A stretch of 64,000 bases of DNA from Prionace glauca (Eukaryota > Chordata > Chondrichthyes > Carcharhiniformes > Carcharhinidae), in assembly GCA_037974335.1 (NCBI GenBank), contig CM075743.1:7202449-7266448 (forward strand). Reading direction: 5' to 3'. Both the position numbers and the translations under genes were made by a program. Shown in pieces: positions 10,205 through 21,620 of this stretch; within the stretch, counting starts at the first letter, position 1; each line of letters starts with the position of its first letter. The notes beneath the pieces were generated by a model. That model was not told the DNA's origin, searched no databases, and saw only the letters and a program-made list of their open reading frames with translations.

Positions 10205-10912
10205 CTCAGAATCTGACGCAATATTATTAATGTGTAAAGTCTATTTATTACTGTCACTCAGAGGAAATGATGTGGGTATGCCGGCGTTGGACTGGCGTAA
10301 ACACAGTAAAAAGTCTGACAACACCAGGTTTTAGTCCAACCGATTTATTTGATAATATTCTCACAAGCTTTCGAGGGGGCAGCCTCTTCGTCAGGTGAAT
10401 GGAGAGTTCTGGCCTCAGACAGACAGAGCATACAAAGCACAGACAGTTGCTGATTAGAATGCGAATCCTTACACCTAACCTGCTGTTCAAGTCTTAAAGT
10501 GGCTGATAATGTGAGTGGAAGGAGCACTGATCACAATACACATCTCTTTAAACTGTGATCAGTGCTCCTTCCACTCACATTATCAGCCACTTTAAGACTT
10601 GAACAGCAGGTTAGGTGTAAGGATTTGCATTCTAATCAGCAACTGTCTGTGCTTTGTATGCTCTGTCTGTCTGAGGCCAGAACTCTCCATTCACCTGACG
10701 AAGAGGCTGCCCCCTCGAAAGCTTGTGAGAATATTATCAAATAAATCGGTTGGACTAAAACCTGGTGTTGTCAGACTTTTTACTCAGAGGAAAGCCATGT
10801 AGACACAGGGACAGTGTGCAAACTCCACACAGCCAGTGACCCAAGTCAGGAATCAAACCCAGGTCCTTGATGCTTTGAGGCAGCAGTATTAACTACTGAG
10901 CCACCGTGCCAG
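10205..10912 (-). mobile_element. SINE remnant carrying the fold-back insertion
   Basis: The SINE tail side (tctatttattactgtcactc) ends at about 10260 and its head side resumes at 10782 (gaaagccatgtagacacagg to gagccaccgtgcc). Between them lies the fold-back element 10268-10781. Confidence 0.65.
10268..10781. repeat. Fold-back element F with long inverted arms and 12-bp target duplication
   Basis: Arms run from about 10305 to 10539 and from about 10558 to 10784 and are near-perfect reverse complements (for example cacaagctttcgagggggca against tgccccctcgaaagcttgtg). They are separated by a loop of about 20 bp around acacatctctttaa. The left side has a one-sided extension gatgtgggtatgccggcgtt. 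The 12-mer actcagaggaaa occurs at 10256-10267 and again at 10782-10793, directly flanking the element. Confidence 0.88.
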
Positions 10913-11190
10913 CTATGTTACACTGGATGGCAGATTCCAGTGGAGTGTGCCTCCTGCCCAGATCCCATGTGATGGGATGGAAAGCCTGCTTCATTCATTG
11001 TCGTTCTGACCTTTCATTGTTTATATGCCAAACATGCAGTGAAAGAATTGGCCAAAATTGGTTGGGTTGGAGGGGTTGGATGGTTCTAGGGATGAACTTT
11101 ATTGGTTGGGTCATGACCTTGATGTTTGCCTCAATTTCGGCTCAGAGCGTGAAGGAGGTCTTGGTGACCTCAGAGAGGTAGCCAGCGCCG

Positions 11191-11345
11191 GAATTAAGAA
11201 CATAAGAAATAGGAGCAGGAGTAGGCCATCGAGCCCTTCGAGCCTGCCCCGCCATTCAATAAGATCATGGCTGATCTGAAGTGGATCAGTTCCACTTTCC
11301 CGCTTTCTCCCCGTAACCCTTAATTCCCCTGTCTATCAGAAACAA
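11191..11345 (-). mobile_element. LINE family B 3' end fragment
   Basis: Starts aagaacataagaaataggag and continues through ccgccattcaataagatcat, the same terminus as LINEs 28998-31588 and 48650-50145. The stretches 10913-11190 and 11346-11969 have no recognised gene. Confidence 0.85.
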
Positions 11346-11969
11346 ATTCTGGTTCAGTTAAGGACAGAGGGCAGACTATTGGAAGCGGGAGCCTAAACAG
11401 GGGGCCCTACAGCTGTGTTTTGACAGCAACTCCACTAAGAGTTGCTCTTGGTAAGAAATCACAAGGGAACCTCAAAATGGAGATACTCTCTGCAGCATTG
11501 GGAGAAATTGAAAATTGCGCTGGCCCAGAGCTATGTGACCATAGCTCTGGGGAGGGAACCATCCACAGCATGGCCTGTGGCTGCAGATGTTGCTGGTAAC
11601 CGCCAATAGACTTGATCAAGTGGAGGTATTAACTGCACCCCCCCCCCCGCTCAGTTATCTTGTTAATGCACCCAATTGGTTAGCTGTTGCCCCTGTATGG
11701 ATGGCCTTTGCCAGATTGACTCAACTTGGGCAAGAGCAGTTGGGGATGGGAACGATTCTGGTGGTTGATCTGAAGCGCCATTTTGTATCTTTGCTCCCAG
11801 TCTCGCTTACTTAACTCACCTCCATAAAACTGGGAAAATTTAGTCCTTCCTGTCTCTGATTGAAAAGCAAATCTTTTCAATTTTATGCCATCATGTATTA
11901 TTGTGCTTTTCCACTGGGCAATTCATGTTGCATATGTATTGCAGAGAAAATGTCTCCATGGCTACTTAC

Positions 11970-12083
11970 CCTGATCTCTAGCTGATCTTTGCATTCTCTT
12001 TTTGAATATGAATAAAACCAGCAGCAGTAAGATTAACAGTCCCAGAACAACAGTAAAGATGATGTACCATTTCAGTGGAGTGA
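11970..12083 (-). CDS. Gene A transmembrane exon
   Basis: The translation gives TPLKWYIIFTVVLGLL followed by ILLLLVLFIFKKRMQRSARDQ: a short stalk, about 22 uninterrupted hydrophobic residues and a KKR stop-transfer cluster. This is a classical type I membrane exon. It has no charged residue inside the helix, as expected for an inhibitory receptor that signals through its own tail. The donor is CAGG|gtaagt, phase 1. Two acceptor AGs lie 5 nt apart (cctttag and gcaaag). Only the second gives phase 1, so I placed the exon start there, giving 114 bp. The first AG has the better pyrimidine context, so the true start is uncertain by 5 nt. Confidence 0.72.
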
Positions 12084-12217
12084 CTTTGCTAAAGGATTCA
12101 AGCAGAATAGATTGAATTAAGACTTTGTACACATGATTAAAAAAAGGAAAACATAGTGGATTGTGAACTAAAGGGTAGAACTGGTTTTTAATGTTGTTTG
12201 TCTTCCTATAACTAGAG

Positions 12218-12400
12218 GTGCATAGAACATAGGACATAGAAAAACTACAGCACAAACAGGCCCTTTGGCCCACAAGTTGCACCGAACATATTCCTATCTA
12301 CTAACCTTATCTATAACCCTCTATCTTACCAAGTCTCATGCACTTTTCCAAAAGTCTCTTAAAAGACCTTATTGAATCCGCATGAGGCAGCTTCCATAGA
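12218..12400 (-). mobile_element. LINE 3' end fragment
   Basis: Starts catagaacataggacataga and acagcacaaacaggcccttt. It lies directly upstream of the gene A membrane exon intron. Confidence 0.7.
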
Positions 12401-13215
12401 GCCATTGAACATTACAGCACAGAAACAGATCTTTTGGCCCTTCTTGTCTGTGCCGAACCATTTTTCTGCCTAGTCCCACTGACCTGCACTTGGACCATAT
12501 CCCTCCACACCCCTCTCATCCACGTACCTATCCAAGTTTTTCTTAAATGTTAAAAGTGAGCCTGCATTTACCACTTCATCTGGCAGCTCATTCCACACTC
12601 TCACCACTGTCTGTGTGAAGACCCCCCCCCCTCAATATTCCCTTTAAACTTTTCCCCCTTCACCCTTAACCCAGGTCCTCTAGTACTTTTTTCCCTTAGC
12701 CTCAGTGGAAAAAGACTGCTTGCATTCACTCTATCTCATCACAACTTTACACGCCTCTATCAAACCTCCCCTCATTTTTCTGCGCTTCAGGGAATAAAGT
12801 CTTAACTATTCAACCTTTCTCTGTAACTCAGTTTCTCAAGTCCCAGCAACATTCTTGTAAACCTTCTCTGCATTCTTTCAACTTTATTAGTATCCTTCCT
12901 GTAATTAGGTGACCAAAACTGCGCACAATACTCTAAATTCGGCCTCACCAATGTCTTATACAGCTTCACCATAACATTCCAACTCTTATACTCAATATTT
13001 TGATTTATAAAGGCCAATGTTCCAAAAGCACTCTTTACCCATAGGGTCATGGGTAGACCCTATCTACCCATGATGCCACTTTTAGGGAATTATGTATCTG
13101 TTTTCCCAGATCTCTCAGTTCTCCTACACTCTTCAGTGTCCTACCATTTACCTTGTATGTTCTACCTTGGTTTGCCCTTTCAAAGTGCAATACCTCATAC
13201 TTGTATGCTCCAGAG
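12401..13215 (-). mobile_element. CR1-like LINE 3' part
   Basis: The minus strand encodes VKSAFGTLAFINQNIEYKSW, LVRPNLEYCAQFWSPNYR and FTRMLLGLEKLSYRERL. A small local duplication of catgggtagaccctat occurs near 13045-13070. 13216-13382 has nothing recognised. Confidence 0.8.
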
Positions 13216-13382
13216 ACTTCCATCTGCCTCCGTGGTGATGTCTTCCCTGGAACGGTTCGCTAGCCCGTCACCAAGGCTTACAGCTTGGAGGCATCACTTC
13301 ATCAAGCATGATTAACCAGGAATTTCTCCCACTTTAACTGTCTGCTTTGGTGTGTGTTGGAAGAATTTTACAGGTTGATACT

Positions 13383-13703
13383 CATAGAATCCTTGCAATG
13401 GAGAAGGAGGCCATTTGGCCCATTGACTCTGCACCGACAACAATCCCACCCAGGTCCCATCTCCGTAACCCCACGTATTTACGGTCCTAGTCTCCCTGAC
13501 ACTAAGAGGCAATTTAGCATGGCCGATCAACCTAACCCCCACATTTTTGGAGTGTGGGAGGAAACCGGAGCATCTGGAGGAAACCCATGCAGACATGGGG
13601 AGAATGTGCAAACTCCACACAGATAGTCACCCGAGGCTGGAATTGAACTTGGATACCTGGCGCTGTGAGGCAGCTGTGCTAACCACTGCCACCGTGCCGC
13701 CCA
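13383..13703 (-). mobile_element. Full-length tRNA-headed SINE
   Basis: From catagaatccttgcaatgga to accactgccaccgtgccgcc. Confidence 0.85.
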
Positions 13704-13802
13704 ATACTCAACACACTTTCCTTGGCCATCAAATTGTTGGGTGTGTCTCGAACCCAACACTACCCACATGCGACTTCTGATTTTTGATGTAATATCCCCT
13801 GA

Positions 13803-14142
13803 TTGAAGGATGAGCTATATTCTGGTGAGATTATCCCTCATAGTTGAAAATACACTGAAGCAATCCACCAGGGTATCCTCGATAGCATGCTCCAAACTTG
13901 CAACCTCTACCAGTTAGAAGGACAAGGATGGCAGGCGCCCGGAAACACCGCCATCTGTGGCTTCCTTTCCAATGCCCACACTAGCGTGACTCGTAATTGT
14001 GTCAAGTTTCCTTCATCGTCACTGGGTCAAAATCCAGGAACTGCCTTTCTTTTAATCCGATGGGAATATTTACACCTTGCGGACTCCTGCACCACATGCT
14101 GACAAGCAACCACCTTGTCAAGGGCAATTAGGGATGGGCGAC
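13803..14142 (+). repeat. Unclassified repeat E, near full length
   Basis: From gctatattctggtgagatta through gaaggacaaggatggcaggc to gtcaagggcaattagggatg. Confidence 0.65.
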
Positions 14143-14277
14143 AATCATAAAATGCAGAAGAGGCCCTTCAGCCCTTTGAGCCTGCACTGGCATGCTGGAA
14201 ACACCACCCCTCCCACCGAATCCCATTTACCAGCACTTAGCCTTGAATGTTGGAGGCCATGGATCATCGCCAGCTGT

Positions 14278-14450
14278 AAGATTAACAGTATCTAAGAAAG
14301 CAAATGGTATGGCGTGGGGAGGGGCAGTTCTGTGGCAAAGGGGACATACTTTAACCATTCTGATCACTGGCTCTTTCGTAGAATCATAGAAATCCTACAG
14401 TGCAGGAAGAGGCCATTTGGCCCATCAGAGCCTGTGGAAACCTTGCTCTC
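14278..14450. repeat. Local duplicate of 14775-14935 with SINE 3' scrap
   Basis: Shares aggggcagttctgtggc, ggggacata and ccattctgatcactggctct with 14775-14870. In both copies the next sequence is the reversed tail of a SINE. Confidence 0.75.
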
Positions 14451-14774
14451 TGCAATCGATGCTTGTATTAAACAGGAAGATATCAATAGGAATTACAGGA
14501 GGAAAAGTATAGGGCCAGACAGGCAGTTGTGGGTATTGTGGTAGTTTTGAAGGTATGAGATTGCACAGCAGTTCTTGTGAAAAGAGCAGAACTACCTAAT
14601 CAATATGAGTTTAATTAGAATGATTAGAAATTAAATTAAGACAGTTATTAAAATCTCACCTTTGGTCTTTGCTGAATGCATTTGAATTCCCTGTTATTAC
14701 AAGCAAACATAAATTAATAAGTCAGTCAATAACTGATATAATTCCCAATGATAACATACTTTTTTTTCATTACA

Positions 14775-15190
14775 CAGTATTTAAGAAAGCAAATGTTATG
14801 GCACAGGGAGGGGCAGTTCTGTGGCGAAGGGGACATATTTTAACCATTCTGATCACTGGCTCTTTCATAGAAATCCTACAGTGCACAAAGAGGCCATTCG
14901 GCCCATCGAATCTGCACCGACCACAATCCCACCCAGGCCCTACCCCAATATCCCTACACATTTACCTGCTAATCCCTCTAACCTACGCATCCCAAGACAT
15001 GAAGGGGCAATTTTAGCATGGCCAATCAACCTAACCCGCACATCTTTGGGCTGTGGGAGGGAACCGGAGAACCCGGGGGAAACCCACACAGACATGGGGA
15101 CAATGTGCAAACTCCACACAGACAGTGACCCAAGCCGGGAATTGAACCTAGGTCCCTGGAGCTGTGAACAGCAGTGCTAACGTGCCACCC
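14775..15190 (-). mobile_element. SINE with duplicated flank
   Basis: Full minus-strand SINE at about 14865-15190 (aaatcctacagtgcacaaag to cagtgctaacgtgccaccct) preceded by the flank shared with 14278-14385. Confidence 0.8.
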
Positions 15191-15349
15191 TTTCAGTTTC
15201 CTTAAGCTAACTGGTCAAATTCTGCTTGGCTATGCATGGATGGATAGATTTGGATGGATGGATGGATGGACTGACAAAGATTGGTTGAACAGATTTCCTT
15301 ATCTTGAATTGTTGCACAATCTTGTGCAAAGGGAGCAGAGGAAGAGATG

Positions 15350-15543
15350 GATTTAATTTATGGTCAAATCAACCTTTGCTGTACATCTTTGGACTGTGGG
15401 AGGAAACCGGGGCACCCGGAGGAAACCCATGCAGACATGGGGAGAATGTACAAACTCCACACCGACACTGACCCAAGGCTGGAATTGAACCCAGGTCCCT
15501 GGTGCTGTGGGGCAGCAGTGCTAACCACTGTGCCACGTGCTGC
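15350..15543 (-). mobile_element. SINE, head side
   Basis: From acatctttggactgtgggag to ccactgtgccacgtgctgcc. Just before it, 15235-15275 holds a short ggatggatggatgga simple repeat. Confidence 0.8.
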
Positions 15544-15574
15544 CTGATTAAATAAGTATATGTAATATTCTATC

Positions 15575-15760
15575 CAGGTTTAGGAATGCATCATTGTTAT
15601 CTCACTCTCACTGGACTTGGATCCTGGAATTCTCTCCCAAACAGCACCAACACTACATGGATTGCAGCGGTGACCTGCCACCAAATGTTCAAATTTGTGG
15701 CTGGATCCTGAACTCCCTAACTCACTGATCGCAATCAGTAAGGATAGGCAACAACACTGC
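15575..15760 (+). repeat. Unclassified repeat E fragment
   Basis: Contains cctggaattctctcccaaac and ggataggcaacaa landmarks. Confidence 0.5.
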
Positions 15761-15774
15761 CTCCATGATCATCC

Positions 15775-16475
15775 TCAACACTGGTGCCCAACAAGGCTGT
15801 GTTCCTAACCCCCTTTTATACTCCTTATACACTGATGACCATGTGGACAATTTCCCCTCCAAATCAATTTACATGTTTGCTGATGACATCACCACCAGTG
15901 AGTCGGATCTCAAACAATGATGAGACGGAGTACAGGAAAGAGATAGAGAACCTAGTGAACTGGTGTGACTACAAGAATCTCTACCTCAATGTCAACAAAA
16001 TGAAGGAGATTGTCATCGACTTCAGGAAGCGTAGTGGAGGATATGTCCCTGTCTACATCAATGGGGATGAAGTAGAAAGGTTGAGAGCTTCAAGCTTTTA
16101 GGTGTCCAGATCACTACAACCTGTCCTAGTCCCCCCCATCATGCCAACACTGTAATTAAGAAAGCCCCCCAGTGCCTCTACTTTCTCAAAAGATTAAGGA
16201 AATTTGGCATGTCCACTACAACTCTCACCAACCTTTACAGATGCATCATAGAAAGCATTCTTTCTGGTTGTATCACAGCTTGGTATAGCTTCTGCTCCTC
16301 CCAAAACCACAAAAAACTACAAAGAGTCAAAAATGACACCCAGTCCATCAGGCAAACCAGCCTCCCATCCGTTGACTCTGTCTACACTTGCTGCTGCCTC
16401 GGAAAAGCATAATCAAGAATCCCACACATCCTGGACATGCTCTCTTCCACCTCTTCTGTCGGAAAAATATACAAA
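15775..16475 (+). mobile_element. L2/Rex-type LINE fragment, distinct from the CR1-like copies
   Basis: Encodes IENLVNWCDYKNLYLNVNK and MKEIVIDFRKRSG, then in another frame LYFLKRLRKFGMSTTTLTNL and IIESILSGCITAWYSF. The KKA-QCLYFLKRL...ESILSGCITAWY pattern is typical of L2/Rex-like RT C-termini, not CR1. Frames are broken several times. A SINE-like end (ctgcagggattctatgatta) follows at 16500-16545. Confidence 0.72.
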
Positions 16476-16549
16476 AATTGGAGGACATGTACCAACCGAC
16501 TCAATGGGCCAAATGGCCTGCTTCTGCACTGCAGGGATTCTATGATTAC

Positions 16550-17075
16550 GACAGAACGAAAATCTGAAATGGTTACTAAAATAACCGATCAGGAATTCAG
16601 GAAGAAAATTCTTTACTCAGAATTGTTAGAATGTGGAACCTGTTAAATGTGAAACTTGCTAACATAAGCAGAAGTTGTAGCAAAAGTCATAGATTCTATT
16701 GATGGGGAGCTCGATAAAGGCATTCAGATGGAAATGAACCAAAGGATAAAGAGTGAGATAAGGGGTGACTAGAATGGGCTTCGTATGAAGCACAAGCACT
16801 GGTAATGGCCAAGTTTCTGTTCCGAGTTTGATTCAGTACCGACTAATTATAATAATTTTATATAGAATTTTACTGTCAGCAATTGTTCGATTGTCTTATT
16901 TATACAAGGTTTACACCATTTAATTTTGCTGTTCCACACCAGGACACCCCTTAATTTGCTTTCCTCTTGATAACAATAAAATTAGCTAACATATATAACC
17001 TTGTGAAAGGACTGAGGAGAAGGTTGGTTCTGAGGGGGCTTCACAGGGGTTAATAGTGTTGAATGGACAATAATC
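16550..17075. other. Stretch without recognised gene
   Basis: AT-rich intronic-looking sequence. A trace of LINE 3' UTR-like wording (gaagaaaattctttactcag) is visible at the start and nothing else. Confidence 0.35.
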
Positions 17076-17079
17076 TGTG

Positions 17080-17395
17080 AGGTGCAGCACGGTGGCATGG
17101 TGTTTAGTACTGCTGTCTCACAGTGCTAGAGGCTTGGATTTGATTCCCGGCTTGCGTCACTGTCTGCGTGGAGTTTGCACATTCTCCCCGTGTCTGCGTG
17201 GGTTTCCTCTGGGTACTCTGGTTTCCTCCCACACAACAAAGATGTGTAAGTTAAGAATGATTGGCCATGCTAAATTACCCCTTGGTGTTGGGGGATTAGC
17301 AGGGTAAATGTGTGGGGTTACGAGGATAGGGCCTGGGCAGGATTGTTGTGAGTGTGGGCTGAATGGCCTCCATCTGCATTGTAGGGGTTCTATGA
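17080..17395 (+). mobile_element. tRNA-headed SINE
   Basis: From gtgcagcacggtggcatggt to gcattgtaggggttctatga. It sits at the edge of the V1 module and is absent from the gene B copy. Confidence 0.85.
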
Positions 17396-18007
17396 ACTTT
17401 CAATGCATTTTTGTTATTGACGGTTACTATCAGTATCAGTGAAAGTTTCCAAACTCTTTATTCAGAGAGTTGTTAGGAGTTGGAACTTGTTCAATGTGGA
17501 ATTGGGCACAGTAGCTCAAATCCAGTCCTCCTGGGTTTCAAACCTTGCTGGAATGCGATTGGGTGGTTCAGGCCACGGGTGGTTCATGTCTCTCTGGGTC
17601 AGCTGGTGTAAGGGTCACTTGGAGTGGCGGAGAGAGTGGAATATGAAGTGGTAAAGCCATTAACTAGTCTAGAGCCAACACAGTGCCTAGTTGAATTGTC
17701 CAGGTAAGTTTAAAAAAACACTTGGTTAAAATTGGTGTGTAGAGCATCTTAAAGATGTCCAGTTTATGGACATTGCAGGTTTTTGGTTACTGAATTTGAG
17801 GTATTCTGAAGGAATACTCCTGCTCCCATTTCCTATGTTTCTGTGTTTACCTGTACCATAAGGTGCAGTGGTGCCAAATATTGTAGATACTTTTCGGGCT
17901 AATTGAGAAAACCTTACCGAGGGGGAGAAGAATATGCTGCAAGATTGAGATGAAATAGAGTGATAGGCTTGTGTAAAACATGAAGAACAGCATTGACCAA
18001 TTGTTCA

Positions 18008-20048
18008 AAGAATCATAGAATCACTGCAGTACAGAAGGAGGCCATTTGGCCCATTGTGTCTGTACCGACCACAATCCCACCAAGACCTTATTACAAAGAA
18101 CAAAGAACAAAGAACAACACAGCACGGGAAACAGGCCCTTCGGCCCAACGAGCCCGCGCCGCCGTCCCATGGTCAGTGACCTATTCATGATTTTAGTCTA
18201 TGCCTAATGTGTGAGGATCAGGGAGGTCCAATATAGGGACAATTTGTTACCCAATCAATCAGCCTAAAAGCACATTTTTGGGATGTGGGAGGAAACCGGA
18301 GTACCTGGAGGAAACCCACGCAACCATGGGGAGAACGTGCAAACTCCCACGGACACAGGCCCAAATCCATGTGTCCACACAGCAACAGAGAAAGCCTCCG
18401 AGCTGTCATGATGCCCTCGAGATGGTCCAGTTTACGCACACCAACGACATGAAGCAGTAGGCAACTCCCGAAGCAATATCCAAGAGCAGCCCACCACAAC
18501 CTGCCGCACGCATGCCCCTTGCTGGACTTAAATGCCTGTGGATAAAAAATTCATTATTAAAAGACTCTATATCCCTGAGGCTAAAACTGAACCCCAAGCC
18601 TACAATGCTTAGTAAGGCCTGCTATATCCCCCTATATGTAGACCGCTCATGTGGCTGTCCAAGTGACTCTTGAACAACCCTAGCGTGCCTGCTTCCACCA
18701 CCTTACTCGGCAGTGCATTCCACATCCCCACTACCCTTTGTGTGAAAAACTGCCCTCTAATATCAGTCTTATATCTAGCCCCCCTCACCCTAAGCCCGTG
18801 ACCCCTCGTTCTATCCATTTCTAATAGCGGAAAAAGCTTACCACCATTTACTCTATCGATCCCCTTCATTATCTTATAAACCTCTATTAGATCCCCCCTC
18901 AGCCGACGTCTCTCAAGGGAAAACAGCCCAAGTGCGTTCAATCTTTCCTCGTAAGACAGCCCTTCCATACCAGGCAACATCCTGGTAAATCTCCTCTGCA
19001 CTCTCTCCAGGATCTCTACATCCTTCCGGTAGTACGGCGACCAGAACTGGACGCAGTACTCCAGGTGAGGCCTAACCAATGTTCTATACAACTGCAACAT
19101 CAGACTCCTACTCTTATATTCTATACCCCTTCCTATGAAGGCTAACATGCCATACGCTTTCCTCATCACATTCTGCACCTGCACCGACACCTTCAGGGAC
19201 TTGTGTACCTGCACCCCCAGGTCTCTCTGCGTATCTATACTCCGGATAGTTCTACCTTTTATCGTATAACTCCCCTCCACATTATTCCGGCCAAAGTGCA
19301 TCACCTCGCATTTCTCCGGATTAAATTCCATTTGCCATCTATCTGCCCAATCTACCAGCCTGTCTATGTCCTGTTGCATTGCCAGGCACTGCTCCTCAGT
19401 ACCCGCCAATCCAACCATCTTAGTGTCATCAGCAAATTTGCTGATCACACCACCTACCCCCTCTTCCAAGTCATTAATATATACTACAAATAGTAGAGGT
19501 CCTAGTACCGAGCCCTGCGGCACCCCACTGGTGACAGACCTCCAATTGGAAAAGGAGCCCTCCACTACTACCCGCTGTCTCCTCCTCCCAAGCCAGTTCT
19601 CCACCCATCTACATACCTGGCCTTGTATCCCATGAGCCTTCACCTTTTCTATCAGCCTACCGTGAGGGACCTTGTCAAACGCCTTACTGAAATCCATATA
19701 GACAACATCAACGGCTTGTCCTTCGTCAACCGTTTTTGTCACCTCTTCAAAAAATTCCAATAGATTCGTAAGGCACGACCTCCCTGTAACGAAGCCATGC
19801 TGCGTATTCCCATAACCCATATTAACCCTGGTAACCCCCTGATGCTTTGGTCAATTTAGTATGGCCAATCAACCTAACCTGCACATCTTTGGAGTGTGGG
19901 AGGAAAATGGAGCACCCTGAGGAAACCCACGCAGACATGGGGAGAATGTGCAAACTCCATACAGACAGTGACCACAAGGCTGGAATTGAACTCTGATCCC
20001 TGGCACTGTGAGGCAGCAGTGCTAACCACTGCACCACCATGCCTGCCT
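18008..20048 (-). mobile_element. SINE split by a LINE, inserted in the V1 module
   Basis: The tail side 18008-18092 (gaatcatagaatcactgcag) and the head side 19845-20048 (acatctttggagtgtgggag to gcaccaccatgcctgcc) are one SINE. It is interrupted by LINE 18093-19826. The gene B copy of the module reads straight through this site. Confidence 0.8.
18093..19826 (-). mobile_element. CR1-like LINE family A, 5'-truncated
   Basis: A single frame of 403 codons (18609-19820) carries DVVYMDFSKAFDKVPHGRL, SGVPQGSVLGPLLFVVYINDL, SKFADDTKM, MEFNPEKCEVMHFGR, QRDLGVQVHKSLKV and the C-terminal RRFTRMLPGMEGLSYEERL to FKSHLDSHM. The catalytic DD is intact and no stop interrupts the visible part. The 5' end, including the endonuclease and the start of RT, is missing. 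The 3' UTR (18093-18608) contains a SINE-like block at about 18230-18370. Confidence 0.9.
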
Positions 20049-20114
20049 CTGTTATTGTTTTGTGAGTTTTATACAATATTGATTGAATTATAATAATTTG
20101 ATATTGATCCTTAC

Positions 20115-20441
20115 TTTCAGTAATTGTCAGCTTTTTAATGGCTACGATCTTTATGTCATTGATATTCTCGGCTCCACACCAATAATCTCCTTCATCGTCT
20201 TTGTCTATGTTAGTCATGTTAACGGTAAAATTATGAGAATTATTAATAATGATTGAAACTTTCCCATGATCCTGATTCTCTGTAAGTCCATCAGAGCTGG
20301 CAATAGTAATACATTTATTTACAGAGATTGCTTTACACAAGAATTTCTTGTACGGTCTCTCCCTCTCTGTGAACAGACATGGTACAGTGGTGGCATTTCC
20401 CACAACACCACTTATGTTTGTTAGGATTGGGTCCCATCTAC
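20115..20441 (-). CDS. Gene A V-type Ig exon, subtype V1
   Basis: A 327-bp phase 1-1 exon. The acceptor is ctcatttactaacag and the donor GAAA|gtaagg. The domain has the B-strand Cys in TVPCLF, a C-C' cysteine pair (KKFLCK and NKCITI) that forms the second disulfide of CD300/pIgR-like V domains, and the F-strand motif DEGDYWCGAE. The C-strand tryptophan position is occupied by Phe (KKFLC), as in several CD300 and pIgR domains. There are N-glycosylation sequons at NNSHNFT and NMT. The product would be an extracellular ligand-binding domain next to the membrane exon. A near-identical exon lies at 61043-61369 (gene B), within a shared duplicated segment. The exon is flanked by a SINE/LINE nest at 18008-20048. 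Confidence 0.8.
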
Positions 20442-20929
20442 CTGTTAGTAAATGAGAAAAAGAGTCATTAAAAGTTCAAAATGGTGAAAAACTGAACATT
20501 TTTCATTGCCCAAAACATGATACATTAATCAAACATTGAAAATGTCAACAATATTTTCGGTTTTTAAAGTATGAAAAGGATTATAGTCATAAAATGCAGT
20601 GTAATTGTTAAATGCTGCTGCATTCAATTCTTGCTCATTCTAAAGTTTTAATTTAAAATTTCAGCGGTGTCTGTGTCTAAGTTTAATAAACCATTTCTAT
20701 TTTCTGTAGCTGCAGTGAAATTTCTCAGCATGTTTGGGTAAATTTTCAAAGTTGATGGATGGTACTCAACTCCAGGCCTATTTTTCAGGAACTGGGTTGA
20801 GTTTTGGATGAACACTAAAGGCTTACAAGCAACGTGAGTTTGTTACTTGTAGGTCAAACAGAATTTGAGTCTTCACTGCAAAGTATACCCACTGTGCTGT
20901 TAGGGTGAGAATTCCAGGGTTTTGACATA

Positions 20930-21480
20930 GTGACAGTAAAAGAACAGCAATAAATGTTCAAATTAGGATGCCAAGTGACTTGGAAGGGAACCTCCAAGGG
21001 AAAGGTGTTCCCAGGTCTTTGTTGCTCTTGTCCTTCGAGATGGTGGTGGTCGTGGGTTTGGAAGGTGCTGGCTAACGAGTCTTGGTAAGTTCATGCAGGG
21101 CATTTTGTTGATGGTACACTGCCACTGTTCATTAACGGTGGAGGGATTGAGTGTCTTGTGGAAGGGATAGCAAACAAGTGGGTTGTTTTGTCCTTGACGG
21201 TGTTGACCTTCTTGAATGTTGTTGGTGTTGCACTCATCCAGGCAAATGGAGAATACGCCATCTCTTTCCTGACTTGCAGCCTGTAGATGGTGGGTATGGA
21301 ATTCACTGCCTGAGCTGGTGGTGGAGGCAGAGACACTAAACTTGTTAACAAGCACCTTAAATGCTGTAAGCTACAGGGCTGTGAACTGTGTGCATGAAGA
21401 TGGGATTAGAAATGACACCAGGGTGTCTTTGGGTTGGCATGGACAAGATGGGCTGAATGGCCCCCTTCTGTGCTGCATCA
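20930..21480. repeat. Repeat E (minus) joined to a LINE-like 3' end (plus)
   Basis: 20930-21100 is family E reversed (aaggtgttcccaggtctttg). 21290-21500 looks like a CR1-like 3' end (ggtatggaattcactgcctg to ggcccccttctgtgctgcat). The same composite occurs at 63300-63880 in the gene B module. Confidence 0.55.
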
Positions 21481-21620
21481 TTTCTACCGTTCTATGGTCA
21501 GCCTTGCGGAATCAGGTGGTAGGTTTCTCACTTTAGGATTCCTCCAAGCCTTTGTTCTGCTCTAGTAGCCACAATGTTTTCATGGCTAGTCCGGTTCAGA
21601 TTCCAGTCAATGGTAAACCC

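Larger units (their letters stand above)
17400..21620 (-). repeat. V1 module, copy in gene A (segmental duplication)
   Basis: The sequence flanking the V1 exon on both sides matches 60370-64000. The side at 17400-18007 matches 60370-60985 (tggttactat...gtatcagtgaaa). The side at 20442-21620 matches 61370-64000 (gagaaaaagagtcattaaaa, then tcaaagttgatggatggtac, then catggctagtccagttcaga). The two copies differ by private insertions: this one holds the SINE/LINE nest 18008-20048. Intronic similarity by eye is moderate to high while the exons are nearly identical in protein. Confidence 0.75.
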
